Shown here: one piece after another, positions 34,260 to 43,577 of the stretch
Numbering within the stretch: position 1 is the stretch's first letter
Layout: every line of letters starts with the position of its first letter
Source: Ruminococcaceae bacterium BL-6
GTDB lineage: Bacteria; Bacillota; Clostridia; Oscillospirales; Acutalibacteraceae
DNA length: 64,000 bases
Direction: 5' to 3'
NCBI GenBank assembly: GCA_902810075.1
Contig: LR778135.1
Coordinates: 2,542,001 to 2,606,000 of the forward strand
The notes under the pieces: model-generated
What the model was told of the DNA's origin: nothing
Databases searched by the model: none
Seen by the model: the letters and a program-made list of their open reading frames with translations, nothing else
Program-made: the position numbers and the translations under genes

Positions 34260-35372
34260 TTATTTCAGGCCCGCCAGGACCAGATTCTGTTCATGCTCCG
34301 CCAAGGTGGAAGCATAGTAGGGAACTCCGGAAGCGGAGTGGCAGAAATAGTAGTAACTGGTGCTGTTCGGGTGCAGGGCCGCCTGAATGGCGTCGCTGCC
34401 GGGATTGCAGATCGGCCCCGCCGGAAGGCCGGTGATCTTGTAGGTGTTGTACGTGCTGGAGAATCCTGCCGGAGCCTGCGAAGCGGAAGCGTAGGGGTAA
34501 TAGACGGTGGAATCGAACTGGAGCATCGGCGTTCCGTGGGCAGCGCCGTCGCGCAGGCGGTTGTGCAGCACGGAGGAAACGTTGTACATGTCGCTCTTGC
34601 CCGCCGCCTCGGCCTGGATCAGGGAAGCCATCGTCAGCACCTGGTCGGCTGTCATCCCCTGTGTGGCGGCCTCGCTTTTGATCGACGCCATCTTGTTCTT
34701 CATATTGTCCAGCAGTCTCTTCAGCGCGTTGGACGCGCTGTCGTTTTTATAGAAGTTGTACGTATCCGGGAAAAGATATCCTTCCAGCTTATAATACCGC
34801 GCGGACGGATTGGAGATGGCGGCGATGAAATCATAGCTGTCGAACGCGCTGCCCTTCGCGGCGGAGAGCACATCCGCAGCGCTGCAGACCTTGTTTTTCT
34901 CCAGAAGCTGCGCGGCCTCCTGCAGGTTGGAACCCTCCGGGAACGTGACGTTCACTGTGCTGGACAGGTCGGCCTGATGGATCAGCGAAGTCGTCCAGTT
35001 GGTGACGCCGTGCGGTTTCGCCCCGTTTTCGACCGTCACCTTGATGGACGCGTGGACGCCCTTGATTTCGGAGATCACATAGGTCACGCCCGCCTTGACC
35101 CCCGTGATGCGGTATTTCCCCGTCCCGGCCACGCGGGACACCCTTGCGATTCCGTCGCGGGAGGACCAGACCTTGACGTCCTCCTGCTTCAAAACGGAGC
35201 CGCCGACCGTGGCCTTGAAGTCGTAAATTCCTTTCGGGGGCATCACATAGCTTCTGGTGTCCATCGAGAGCGTGCCGACTACATCCGTATCCGCCGCGTA
35301 CCCTGCGGCAGGCGCTACGAGAAGCGAAACCGCAAGCAGAGACGCCACCGCCTTTTTCCATGATTTTATCAT
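34260..35372 (-). CDS. Secreted endolytic murein transglycosylase, MltG/YceG type, with N-terminal Ig-like domain
   Basis: A 370-residue protein: signal peptide (1-27), an Ig-like domain (about 33-115) that is a close paralogue of the lysozyme N-terminal domain, then a YceG/MltG domain. NVTFPEGSNLQEAAQLLEKN opens the LysM-like part; LTMASLIQAEAAG holds the catalytic Glu (counterpart of Glu218 in E. coli MltG), followed by LQFDSTVYYPY and TYNTYKITGLPAGPICNPG. Usual MltG is a membrane-anchored enzyme setting glycan length; this form appears released. The ATG follows AAAGGAACG. Confidence 0.87.
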   Translation of the reverse strand: MIKSWKKAVASLLAVSLLVAPAAGYAADTDVVGTLSMDTRSYVMPPKGIYDFKATVGGSVLKQEDVKVWSSRDGIARVSRVAGTGKYRITGVKAGVTYVISEIKGVHASIKVTVENGAKPHGVTNWTTSLIHQADLSSTVNVTFPEGSNLQEAAQLLEKNKVCSAADVLSAAKGSAFDSYDFIAAISNPSARYYKLEGYLFPDTYNFYKNDSASNALKRLLDNMKNKMASIKSEAATQGMTADQVLTMASLIQAEAAGKSDMYNVSSVLHNRLRDGAAHGTPMLQFDSTVYYPYASASQAPAGFSSTYNTYKITGLPAGPICNPGSDAIQAALHPNSTSYYYFCHSASGVPYYASTLAEHEQNLVLAGLK

Positions 35373-35404
35373 ATGAAAACGTTCCTTTCTTTCCAGTTTT
35401 TTTC

Positions 35405-35433
35405 ATTATACAGCACCCTTTTTCTTTTTGCAA
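35405..35433 (-). promoter_or_regulatory. Promoter of the MltG-type gene
   Basis: TTGCAA (35428-35433), 17-bp spacer, TATAAT (35405-35410) on the minus strand, 33 bp upstream of the ATG. Confidence 0.65.
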
Positions 35434-35470
35434 CCGCCCGCACATCCATAAGATGTGCTCCGGATTTCCC

Positions 35471-35499
35471 GTATGAATTGGAAAAATCCAGTCATACTA
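35471..35499 (+). promoter_or_regulatory. Forespore (sigma-G/F-type) promoter of the germination operon
   Basis: CATACTA (35493-35499) is an exact sigma-G -10 element, with GTATGA (35471-35476) at a 16-bp spacing as the -35. Ger receptor operons are expressed in the forespore by sigma-G, which supports the call. Confidence 0.6.
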
Positions 35500-35520
35500 A
35501 AACGGAAAGATTCTATCGTA

Positions 35521-35616
35521 TTTCCAGCTGAGGTGCGAAATTTGTTTCTGTTGTTCCCCCACCGAAGGCGGGGGAACAACAGAGCCGGGTCTGCAGATCA
35601 CAAATGGAACCACCGT
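35521..35616 (+). repeat. Dispersed palindromic repeat, copy B (gerA leader)
   Basis: Begins TTTCCAGCTGAG, with central stem CTGTTGTTCCCCC / GGGGGAACAACAG, and ends CCGGGTCTGCAGATCACAAA. It is full-length and colinear with copy A (11751-11843). It lies between the forespore promoter and the gerA ribosome site. Confidence 0.75.
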
Positions 35617-35636
35617 AAAAAAGGGAGGAAAAAACA

Positions 35637-37271
35637 ATGATGTGGAGCCTGCTGATACGGAAAATCGGATTCTGGAAGCAGCTTCGCCGGGACCGGAAAA
35701 AAGAGGATGAAAAAGGGCCGGAGCAGCCGGAAAATCAACAGCCGGCCGACCGGAAGGTATCGGAAAAGCTTTCCGATAATCTTGATTTTATCAAAAGCCA
35801 GCTCGGCGACAGCGGAGACGTGAAGGTTCACGAATTCCGATTTGGGGAAAATTACGAATTCGGCGGCGCGCTGATCTTTATCGACGGGCTCGTCAACATG
35901 GATTATATCACTCAGGGCATCATGAGACCGATCATCTCTTTTCCCTATTCCAAAACGCCCCTGAAAAAAGGCCCCGGGCACGGGATCGACCAGATCAGCA
36001 AAACCGTGCTCTGCTCCGGCGACATTGAGACGAAGCAGTATCTCGGGGAGCTGATCTCCGGGATTCTCGCCGGCGACACCATCTTTTTGGCGGACAGCTT
36101 CCAGCAGGGGCTGGTGATCAGCACCAAAGGATGGGACAAAAGAGGCGTGACGGAGCCGGAAACCGAATCGGTGGTGCGCGGGCCGAGAGAAGGGTTCACC
36201 GAGAACTTCCGGACGAACACGGCGCTGATCCGCCGCAAGATCAAAAGCCCGAAGCTGCGCATGGAACACATGACGATCGGCCGGAAAACGCAGACAAGCG
36301 TGTGCATCGCTTATCTGGACGGCATCGCGAACGACCGGGTGACGCAGCAGGTAAGGTCGCGCCTGAAGCAGCTCGACATCGATTCCGTCCTGGATTCCGG
36401 CTATCTGGAGGAGTACATCGAAGACGCCCCCTTTTCCATTTTCGCAACGGTCGGGTACAGTGAAAAACCGGACGTGATCGCCTCCAAGATTCTGGAGGGA
36501 CGCACCGCCATCCTCGTGGACGGAAGTCCTTTTGTCCTGACCGTCCCCTTTCTGTTCGTCGAGGCGTTCCAGACGGCGGAGGACTATTATGTGCGCTCGA
36601 TCTATTCCAGCATCATGCGCCTTCTGCGGTTCTTCTCGTACCTGATCGCGATCTTCGCCCCGGCCATCTATATTGCGCTGACCACCTTTCACCAGGAGCT
36701 GATCCCGACCACCCTGCTGATGACGATCGCGAGCGCGAGGGAAGGCACGCCGTTCCCCGCCTTTGTGGAAGCGTTCGTCATGGTGCTCTCGTTCGAGATT
36801 CTGCGGGAAGCGGGCCTGCGCCTGCCGAGGCCGGTCGGCCAGGCGGTCAGCATCGTCGGCGCCCTGGTCATGGGCGACGCCGCGGTCTCCGCCGGAATCG
36901 TGGGCGCGCCCATGGTCATCACCGTCGCCATCACCGCGGTCGCCGGCTTCATCATCCCGGAGCAGAACGACACCATCTCCATCCTGCGCCTGATCATGAT
37001 GATCCTTTCCGCGGCCCTGGGCGGCTACGGGATCGCCATGGGATTTCTGGGGATCCTGATCCACCTGGGTTCGCTGCAGTCGTTCGGGATCGCCTATTTC
37101 AACGCGTTCTTCCCCACACGCGACATGGAGGACACCTTTATCCGCATGCCGCTGTGGGCCATGGTAAAGCGTCCGACCAGAATAGCGGCGGGCGACGTCG
37201 TCAGAAGGCATTTCTTCGTTCCCCCGCCGAAAAAGGGGCAGGCCGATTCTCAATCAAAGGGGCAGTCATGA
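35637..37271 (+). CDS. Spore germination receptor subunit, GerA family
   Basis: A 544-residue protein: a basic N-terminus, a large soluble domain (about 30-285, with NLDFIKSQLGDSGDVKVHEF and TRTAILVDGSPFV-like GRTAILVDGSPFVLTVP), then about five hydrophobic segments (about 310-500) with RLLRFFSYLIAIFAPAIYIALTTFH and PRPVGQAVSIVGALVMGDAAV, all GerA hallmarks. It is an inner-membrane nutrient receptor subunit that starts germination. GGGAGGAAAAAACA precedes the ATG. It overlaps the GerC gene by ATGA. Confidence 0.95.
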   Translation: MMWSLLIRKIGFWKQLRRDRKKEDEKGPEQPENQQPADRKVSEKLSDNLDFIKSQLGDSGDVKVHEFRFGENYEFGGALIFIDGLVNMDYITQGIMRPIISFPYSKTPLKKGPGHGIDQISKTVLCSGDIETKQYLGELISGILAGDTIFLADSFQQGLVISTKGWDKRGVTEPETESVVRGPREGFTENFRTNTALIRRKIKSPKLRMEHMTIGRKTQTSVCIAYLDGIANDRVTQQVRSRLKQLDIDSVLDSGYLEEYIEDAPFSIFATVGYSEKPDVIASKILEGRTAILVDGSPFVLTVPFLFVEAFQTAEDYYVRSIYSSIMRLLRFFSYLIAIFAPAIYIALTTFHQELIPTTLLMTIASAREGTPFPAFVEAFVMVLSFEILREAGLRLPRPVGQAVSIVGALVMGDAAVSAGIVGAPMVITVAITAVAGFIIPEQNDTISILRLIMMILSAALGGYGIAMGFLGILIHLGSLQSFGIAYFNAFFPTRDMEDTFIRMPLWAMVKRPTRIAAGDVVRRHFFVPPPKKGQADSQSKGQS

Positions 37272-38440
37272 ACAGGCATCTGAAAAAAACCGTGCGGGCG
37301 CTCGTCTGCTTTCTGCTTCTCTTCGGCCTGACAGGCTGCTGGGACAGCCGGGAACTGGACACGCTCTCCATCGTGACCGGCGTAGGAATCGACGCAAGCC
37401 GCAAGGCCGACCAGCTCGACCTTACGTTTCAGGTCGGCAAAACGGAAAAAGAGCCGGGAAAGGAAGAGTCCGGGGGCACCGGAAGTGCCTTTCTTTTAAT
37501 GGAAGCGAGCGATCCGAACCTTCTTTCGGGGATGGAGACTTTGAAATTTCAAAACAGCCGCACCCTTTTTCTGCATCACAACCAGGTGATCATCTTCGGC
37601 AAAGATCTTGCGGAAAAGGGGATCAAATCTTATCTCGATATCTTCATGAGGAGCCATGAAACGCGCATGGAAGTATGGCTGCTCGTCGCGGATGGCGACG
37701 CCAGGAGCATCCTGAAGACGGAAACACAGCAGGACAAGATCTCCGCCGTTTCCATCACGCGCATGATCCTAAACCAGCGGAAAGTCTCACAGCAGACGGG
37801 CGTCAATCTTTTGAACTTCACGTCGAAGCTGATGGATAAGACCATATCGCCGACGGCCCTCATGATCCGGAACATCGATCAGGACGGCGAAAAGAAGCTC
37901 GCCCTGTGCGGGCTGGCCGTCTTTAAGGACGACGTCATGGTGGGGCAGCTGGATAATTATCTGACCGAAGGCTTTATCTTCGGCGCGGGGGATGTGACGG
38001 GCGGCATCGTCAACGTCACCGCAGAAAAAGGAACCGCCAGCCTGAACGTCATCAAATCCCAGTGCAAGCTGACGCCCATCCTTTCCGGGGACGGAAGCAT
38101 CACGGCGGACATGAAGATCAAAACGCAGCTCGACATCGGGGAAATCCACGGCTTTCAGGATATGAATCTGATGCAGGTGGAGCCGGTCCTGAAGGATTAC
38201 GCCACGCGTGACATCGAGATGAAGGTTCAGTCCTGCTTTGCGGAAACGCAGCGCCTGAACGCCGACATCTACGGAATCGGAGCCGCCGTGCACCGAAGCG
38301 ATCAGAAGGAATGGAAATCCATGGAAGATATCTGGCACCAGATCTACCCCAAGATCAAGCTTTCCCTCGACGTGCAGGTCGAGATCAGGGGAACCGGAAA
38401 AATTTCGGATTCCCTTACCATGAAAGAAGGGCAGTCATGA
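37268..38440 (+). CDS. Spore germination lipoprotein, GerC family
   Basis: A 390-residue lipoprotein with lipobox LTGC (Cys24) and the GerC signature CWDSRELDTLSIVTGVGID. RTLFLHHNQVIIFGKDLAEKG and the C-terminal three-domain region follow. It partners with GerA and GerB in the receptor complex on the outer face of the spore inner membrane. Start and stop overlap both neighbours by 4 bp, so the operon is translationally coupled. Confidence 0.95.
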   Translation: MNRHLKKTVRALVCFLLLFGLTGCWDSRELDTLSIVTGVGIDASRKADQLDLTFQVGKTEKEPGKEESGGTGSAFLLMEASDPNLLSGMETLKFQNSRTLFLHHNQVIIFGKDLAEKGIKSYLDIFMRSHETRMEVWLLVADGDARSILKTETQQDKISAVSITRMILNQRKVSQQTGVNLLNFTSKLMDKTISPTALMIRNIDQDGEKKLALCGLAVFKDDVMVGQLDNYLTEGFIFGAGDVTGGIVNVTAEKGTASLNVIKSQCKLTPILSGDGSITADMKIKTQLDIGEIHGFQDMNLMQVEPVLKDYATRDIEMKVQSCFAETQRLNADIYGIGAAVHRSDQKEWKSMEDIWHQIYPKIKLSLDVQVEIRGTGKISDSLTMKEGQS

Positions 38441-39588
38441 AAATTGAAAAGGGAAAAATATCCGGCCTGCACCTGATGTTCTCCGTTTCGTGCTTTCTTC
38501 AGGCCTCTACCCTGCTCACCTCTTTTTTCGTGTCGATTTCCAAGCGGGATTCCTGGATCGCCGTGCTGATTGCGTGCGTGGCGTTTCTTCCGGTCCTATG
38601 GGTGTATCTTCGCCTGATGGAAAGCCATCCCGGAAAAAACCTGTTTGAAATCAACGACGCGGTCTTCGGGCGCATCGCGGGAAGAATCATCTCGGCGATT
38701 TACACGAGCTTTTTCCTCACGCTCACCTCGCTGAACCTGAGGGACATGGGTGACTTTGTCAAACAGACCATCATGAACCAGACCCCTTATGTCGTTTTGA
38801 TCGGGATCTGCATGGTCATGTCCGCATGGGACGTTCACAGCGGCGGCCTGCGCCAGATTACAAAATTCGGCTTCGCCTTTACGGTGACCAGCCTGTTTAT
38901 CGTCATTTTCACAACCGTGCAGACCGCGGGACAGATGGACCTGAACAATTTTCTGCCCATGTTTGACATGCCTCTTGAAACGTACGTCCATTCCGCGAAT
39001 ATCATTCTGACGATCCCTTTTGCGGAGCTCATCGTTTTTCTGCCGATCTTCTGCAATATGGAAAACCCGAAGCAAAAGCTGAGGAAATATGTGTTCGGCG
39101 GCTTCGCGATCGGCGGCGCCACCCTGCTTCTGGTGACTTTGCGGGACACGGCGGTGCTGGGGAACACGATGGATTTCTTCGCGATGCCGGCGTTCGAGAC
39201 CCTTCGCATGGTCAGCCTGACGCAGACCCTGAGCCGCATGGAGATCCTGTTCGCCTTTATCCTGATCACCCTGCTGTTTTTCAAAATCACCTGGCTGTAC
39301 TACATCACCGTCATCAGCACCGCCCAGGTGCTGAATTTCCGGGACTACCGGCAGCTGGTGCTGCCGGTCGGGATGATCGTCACGGTGTATTCCTTCATCC
39401 TTTACCCGAACGTGCTGGCGCACGTCGCCTCGGGCCGCGAGATCGCCCCGCTGCTCTGGCTGGTCTGTGAAGTGTTCCTGCCCGCCGTGACGCTGCTCGT
39501 CGGAAAAATCAAAAAGGCCATCCGGTCCGCCCGGCCTTCCGGCGGCGGCACGGCCGCCCCCGCGAGCAACAACGATCCTTCTTTTTAA
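38437..39588 (+). CDS. Spore germination permease-like subunit, GerB family
   Basis: A 383-residue protein with about ten hydrophobic segments, related to APC transporters (the endospore germination permease family). MKIEKGKISGLHLMFSVSCF and SALVSKRDSWIAVL-like SISKRDSWIAVLIACVAFLP are typical. It is thought to bind the germinant. A 4-bp ATGA overlap with gerC. Operon order here is A-C-B. Confidence 0.93.
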   Translation: MKIEKGKISGLHLMFSVSCFLQASTLLTSFFVSISKRDSWIAVLIACVAFLPVLWVYLRLMESHPGKNLFEINDAVFGRIAGRIISAIYTSFFLTLTSLNLRDMGDFVKQTIMNQTPYVVLIGICMVMSAWDVHSGGLRQITKFGFAFTVTSLFIVIFTTVQTAGQMDLNNFLPMFDMPLETYVHSANIILTIPFAELIVFLPIFCNMENPKQKLRKYVFGGFAIGGATLLLVTLRDTAVLGNTMDFFAMPAFETLRMVSLTQTLSRMEILFAFILITLLFFKITWLYYITVISTAQVLNFRDYRQLVLPVGMIVTVYSFILYPNVLAHVASGREIAPLLWLVCEVFLPAVTLLVGKIKKAIRSARPSGGGTAAPASNNDPSF

Positions 39589-39602
39589 GGGGAATTGCCG
39601 AA

Positions 39603-39812
39603 ATGATATTTTTGATCTTCATTTTCCTCGCCATTCTGGGGATTGACCTGCCCCCCCTGATCCGAAGCCGAAACCGGCGCGAAATCGTCGTTTATTCCCT
39701 GGTCTACCTTTTCGCGCTCGTGATCTGCTTCCTGTACGCGGCGGGGGTCGAGATCCCCAGCCCCGTGATGGTTCTGGGCGACATGATGAAAAGCGTCGGG
39801 ATCAGTTATTGA
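39603..39812 (+). CDS. Small two-helix membrane protein of the germination operon (69 aa)
   Basis: Residues 1-18 and 30-50 are hydrophobic, separated by the basic loop RSRNRREIV. It starts 15 bp after gerB, with AAGGGGAATTG about 10 bases upstream of the ATG. Similar small proteins accompany ger operons and in B. subtilis act as small GerD-like accessory subunits; no firm family match is claimed. Confidence 0.7.
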   Translation: MIFLIFIFLAILGIDLPPLIRSRNRREIVVYSLVYLFALVICFLYAAGVEIPSPVMVLGDMMKSVGISY

Positions 39813-39903
39813 CCCGGCGCTTTTCTTCCGGGCGGAAATGGAATATAATAATATTATCATGTCGTCTGCAAACGTCATGAGAATCCCGCGGGGAGGCGTA
39901 TGT

Positions 39904-41235
39904 ATGAAATTATCGATTCCGGAGCCGGTCCGGGAGCTGCTGCAGAGATTTTCCCAGAGCGGATTCGAGGCCGTGGTGGTGGGCGGGTGCGTGCGCGACA
40001 GCCTTCTGGGACAGGCCCCGCACGACTGGGATATCGCGACATCCGCGCGGCCGGAGCAGATCGGGGAAGCGCTCAGCGGCTTCCGGCTGCTGGAAACGGG
40101 GCTGAAGCACGGAACCGTCACCGCCCTTTCCGGCGGCATGGCGGTGGAAATCACAACCTATCGGGTGGACGGAACGTACTCCGACAGCCGCCATCCGGAC
40201 AGCGTCACCTTTACCGGCAGCCTGAAGGCGGATCTGGCGCGGCGCGACTTCACCGTGAACGCGATCGCCTACAGCGAAAAGACGGGGCTTGCGGACTGCT
40301 TCGGCGGGCGGCGCGATCTGGAGCAGAATATCCTGCGCTGCGTGGGGGAGCCGGCCCGCCGGTTCGAGGAGGATGCCCTGCGGATTCTGCGCGGCCTGCG
40401 GTTTGCGGCGGTGCTCGGTTTTTCCGTGGAGCCGGAAACGGCCCGGAGCATGCGGGAGCTGAAATTCCTGCTCGACCGCATCGCAAAGGAACGCATCAGC
40501 GCGGAGCTGACAAAGCTTTTGTGCGGGAAGGACGCCCCGGCCGTGCTGCGGGAATTTCCCGACGTCATCGGCCAGGTTCTGCCGGAAATCCTGCCGATGG
40601 TCGGCTTCGACCAGCACAACCCGCACCATATCTACGATGTATGGGAACATACGCTGCACGCGCTCGGCGCGATCGAGCCCTTCCCCATCCCCCGCCTGAC
40701 GATGCTGCTGCACGACAGCGGAAAGCCGCACACCTACACGCAGGACGAAAAGGGCGTCGGGCACTTTTACGGGCACGGAAAAATCAGCCTGCAGCTTGCC
40801 GAAACCGCCCTGAAACGCCTGCGGTTCGACGGCGTCACCATCCGCACGGTCTGCCTGCTGATCCGTCTGCACGACACCCCGATGATTGAGGATGAAAAAT
40901 GGGTGCGGCGCCAGCTCGGCCGCATCGGCGAAGAGAACTTCCGCACGCTGATCTCCGTGCACCGGGCGGACTGCCTGGCCCAGAATCCGGAATATCGGGA
41001 CAGGCTGGAAAGCTACCGGCGGGTGGGCCGCATCCTCGATAAAGTGCTTTCGGAGCAGCAGTGCTTCCGCCTGCGCGACCTTGCCGTGAACGGCCGGGAT
41101 CTGCTGGCGCTCGGCTTTTCCCCCGACAAAAGGCTCGGGGAAACGCTGGACGAGCTGCTGAACGCGGTGATCGACGGAAAATGCCCCAACGAGAAGGAGG
41201 CCCTGCTGCGCCTTGCGGCGCGGAAAATGAAATGA
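39904..41235 (+). CDS. cca: CCA tRNA nucleotidyltransferase
   Basis: A 443-residue class II nucleotidyltransferase: FEAVVVGGCVRDSLLGQAPHDWDIATSA gives the GG and DxD motifs, RRDFTVNAIAYSE follows, then the RRFEEDALRILRGLRFAA helix, and a C-terminal HD domain (LLHDSGKP, HDTPM). It adds or repairs the 3' CCA of tRNA; the HD domain suggests phosphohydrolase activity. The ATG at 39904 follows GGGGAGGCGTATGT. It overlaps the glycosylase gene by 4 bp. Confidence 0.94.
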   Translation: MKLSIPEPVRELLQRFSQSGFEAVVVGGCVRDSLLGQAPHDWDIATSARPEQIGEALSGFRLLETGLKHGTVTALSGGMAVEITTYRVDGTYSDSRHPDSVTFTGSLKADLARRDFTVNAIAYSEKTGLADCFGGRRDLEQNILRCVGEPARRFEEDALRILRGLRFAAVLGFSVEPETARSMRELKFLLDRIAKERISAELTKLLCGKDAPAVLREFPDVIGQVLPEILPMVGFDQHNPHHIYDVWEHTLHALGAIEPFPIPRLTMLLHDSGKPHTYTQDEKGVGHFYGHGKISLQLAETALKRLRFDGVTIRTVCLLIRLHDTPMIEDEKWVRRQLGRIGEENFRTLISVHRADCLAQNPEYRDRLESYRRVGRILDKVLSEQQCFRLRDLAVNGRDLLALGFSPDKRLGETLDELLNAVIDGKCPNEKEALLRLAARKMK

Positions 41236-41732
41236 ACGACAGAATCGAACATACCATTCCCCCCGTTTACGATGCGGGCTCCCGGATTTTGATCCTCGGG
41301 ACAATGCCCTCGCCAAAATCCCGGGAGCTCGGCTTTTATTACGCCCACCCGCAGAACCGGTTCTGGCCGGTGATGGCGGCGCTGTTCGGCAGGCCGCAGC
41401 CGCGGGGCAGGGAGGAAAAAACAAAGTTTCTGCAGGAAACCCGCATCGCGCTTTGGGACGTGCTGGAAAGCTGCACGATCGACGGCGCGGATGACAGCAG
41501 CATCAAAGACCCGGCGGTCAACGATTTTTCCCCGATCTTTCAAAAGGCGGACATCCGGCGGGTCTTCACCACCGGGAAAAAGGCGACCGACCTCTACCGC
41601 GAATACTGCCTGCCGAAAACGGGCCGCCCGTCGGTTTACCTGCCCTCCACCAGCCCGGCGAACCGGGGGCGCTACCCGCTGGAGGCACTGATCCGGGCCT
41701 ATGCGGTGATCTTGAACGACCTGAAGCCATGA
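41232..41732 (+). CDS. DNA-deoxyinosine glycosylase (uracil-DNA glycosylase superfamily)
   Basis: A 166-residue protein: RILILGTMPSPKSRELGFYY (motif I), HPQNRFWPVMAALFG, and a C-terminal LPSTSPANRG (motif II, TSPAN). It removes deaminated adenine (hypoxanthine) or related bases from DNA. Coupled to cca by ATGA and followed by a strong terminator. Confidence 0.9.
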   Translation: MNDRIEHTIPPVYDAGSRILILGTMPSPKSRELGFYYAHPQNRFWPVMAALFGRPQPRGREEKTKFLQETRIALWDVLESCTIDGADDSSIKDPAVNDFSPIFQKADIRRVFTTGKKATDLYREYCLPKTGRPSVYLPSTSPANRGRYPLEALIRAYAVILNDLKP

Positions 41733-41740
41733 TTTCCCGC

Positions 41741-41791
41741 CCGTAAAAAAGAGGAAGCCCTTTCCGAAAAAAGGCTTTCTCTTTTTTACGG
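41741..41791. terminator. Bidirectional terminator between the glycosylase and sigE genes
   Basis: CCGTAAAAAAGAGGAAGCC / GGCTTTCTCTTTTTTACGG stem with T-runs on both strands. Confidence 0.92.
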
Positions 41792-41794
41792 CTT

Positions 41795-42523
41795 TTACCC
41801 CACGCGTTCCAGATCCTTCTTCAGCCGCTCGATGATTCTTTTTTCCAGCCGGGATATGTAGGACTGCGAAATGCCGAGCGTGTCGGCGACCTCCTTCTGC
41901 GTGTGCTCCTTGCTGTTGTTCAGGCCGAACCGAAGCTGCATGATCTTTCTCTCCCGCGGCGACAGATGGGACACCGCGTCGAGCAGCAGGTCCTTTTCCA
42001 CCTCCTTCTCGATCCCCTTGTTGACGGCGTCCTGTTCGCTGCCGAGGACATCCGAAAGCAGAAGCTCGTTTCCATCCCAGTCCACATTCAGCGGGTCGTC
42101 GATGGAAACCTCGTTCTTCAGCTGCGAGCTTTTGCGCAGGTACATCAGGATCTCGTTTTCGATGCACCGCGACGCATAAGTCGCGAGCTTGATGTTCCGC
42201 TCCGGACAGAACGTGTTGACCGCCTTGATCAGCCCGATGGTTCCGATGGAGATCAGGTCTTCCACCCCGGCGGAGCTGGACTCGAACTTTTTGGCGATGT
42301 AGACCACCAGGCGCAGGTTGTGTGTGATCAGCGGCTCGCGCGCGTTCTTTCCGCCCTCCCGGACATTTTTCATGACATCCGCCTCTTGTTCCGGAGTCAG
42401 CGGCGGCGGCAGGGTCTCGGGCCCGTTGATATAAAAAATCTCCCTGTCTCCCCGAAGCTTCCAGAACTTTTCCAGAATCCAATTTCTGACGGCGGAAATC
42501 ATTTTTTCCATTCCCCTATTCAC
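41795..42523 (-). CDS. sigE: Sporulation sigma factor SigE
   Basis: A 242-residue sigma-70 factor: region 2 ([34 protein letters not shown]), the SigE-specific [18 protein letters not shown] linker, and region 4 ([14 protein letters not shown] then [20 protein letters not shown]). It controls the mother-cell programme. The hydrophobic/basic N-terminus ([17 protein letters not shown]) is the pro-sequence removed by SpoIIGA. The GTG at 42523 follows AAGGAG and overlaps the spoIIGA stop by 4 bp. sigG, which follows sigE in many genomes, is absent here. Confidence 0.94.
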   Translation of the reverse strand: MNRGMEKMISAVRNWILEKFWKLRGDREIFYINGPETLPPPLTPEQEADVMKNVREGGKNAREPLITHNLRLVVYIAKKFESSSAGVEDLISIGTIGLIKAVNTFCPERNIKLATYASRCIENEILMYLRKSSQLKNEVSIDDPLNVDWDGNELLLSDVLGSEQDAVNKGIEKEVEKDLLLDAVSHLSPRERKIMQLRFGLNNSKEHTQKEVADTLGISQSYISRLEKRIIERLKKDLERVG

Positions 42524-43422
42524 AGCCTTTTCTCCTTTCTGGCAGTCTGTCTGCCCTGTGTCAGCAATTGAGGGTTCAGCAGCGCGCCGAATCCAGAGGC
42601 ACATAATTTTTTTTCAGTGACGGCGAGGTAGACCTCATTCACCGTAATTTTTTCCCGCGCCGTCGAAATCACCATCAGGTCGGGCTGAAACGCGGGGAGG
42701 ATTCCCCCGCCGCCCACAGCGTGGAACGGCACCAGCCGCAGGCCCGCGCTCCGCGCGGCCCCGTCGGCCTCCCCGGCCGCTGCGAAAAGCTGCCGCCGGA
42801 CGCCGTCCGGAACGATCCGCTCCACGCATCCGTATTCCGCCACGACGACGGGAAACCCGGAAAACGGCTCGGTCAGGGTGTTGCCCGTATCCACCTTAGC
42901 CGTGAAATCCGCGGTTTTCCCGCCGGCCTGTACCGTAACGCTGCAGAAAAGCTCCTTCGGCTGCCAGCGCCCTGCCACGCGGCTGAGCAGGCGGACCGCC
43001 CCGTAGCACACGACGGTAAGCGCGAACAGCATCAGCGGGGAAATATCAAAATAAACGACGGAATTCTTCATCAGCATCCCCTGCGGCGCGACAAAATACC
43101 ACACGGCCAGCATAAAACCCGCGAACGCGAAGCCGGTCAGATAAAAACAGGCCGCCGTCCGCAGGAAAAAGCGGAGCGACGGCGCGCCGAAGGCCGCCAG
43201 TACGATCGTCGCCGACATGAGAAGCTTCACAAAAAGGGAAGCGGCGGGGCCGATGGGGGGCAGGAGGATGATCAGGGAATACACGGCGCCGAGAGCCGCC
43301 CCGCCGATCAGCCGGACACGCGCCGCCCGGATCCTGAGGAACGCCGCGACGGCCAGAAGAAGAAAATAATTGATAAAAAGATTGACTGCGATCAGCACGT
43401 CAAGGTAGATAACCCGCTTCAT
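42520..43422 (-). CDS. spoIIGA: SpoIIGA, pro-sigma-E processing aspartic protease
   Basis: A 300-residue protein: five hydrophobic segments (1-150), then a retropepsin-like domain with the catalytic AKVDTGNTL (Asp-Thr-Gly) and [18 protein letters not shown]. It cleaves pro-SigE after forespore signalling. The ATG at 43422 follows GGGGGGAGCGG. It is encoded directly upstream of sigE as expected. Confidence 0.92.
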   Translation of the reverse strand: MKRVIYLDVLIAVNLFINYFLLLAVAAFLRIRAARVRLIGGAALGAVYSLIILLPPIGPAASLFVKLLMSATIVLAAFGAPSLRFFLRTAACFYLTGFAFAGFMLAVWYFVAPQGMLMKNSVVYFDISPLMLFALTVVCYGAVRLLSRVAGRWQPKELFCSVTVQAGGKTADFTAKVDTGNTLTEPFSGFPVVVAEYGCVERIVPDGVRRQLFAAAGEADGAARSAGLRLVPFHAVGGGGILPAFQPDLMVISTAREKITVNEVYLAVTEKKLCASGFGALLNPQLLTQGRQTARKEKRL

Positions 43423-43452
43423 CCGCTCCCCCCTTTCCGGTGTCACAAAATT

Positions 43453-43485
43453 ATTATAACGGCGGGACACGGCTGTTTCTGTCAT
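43453..43485 (-). promoter_or_regulatory. Probable Spo0A-dependent promoter of spoIIGA-sigE
   Basis: ATGACA (43480-43485) and TATAAT (43453-43458) are separated by 21 bp on the minus strand. The B. subtilis spoIIG promoter has the same unusual lengthening (22 bp) and needs Spo0A. I do not see a perfect TGTCGAA box. Confidence 0.5.
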
Positions 43486-43577
43486 AAAATGTTCCACCGG
43501 ACAGAAATAGTTTTTTCGTCCGGAGCCCCTCATTTCCCGGGAAAACCGGGAGGACATCCCTCCCCCGGAAAAGAAAC

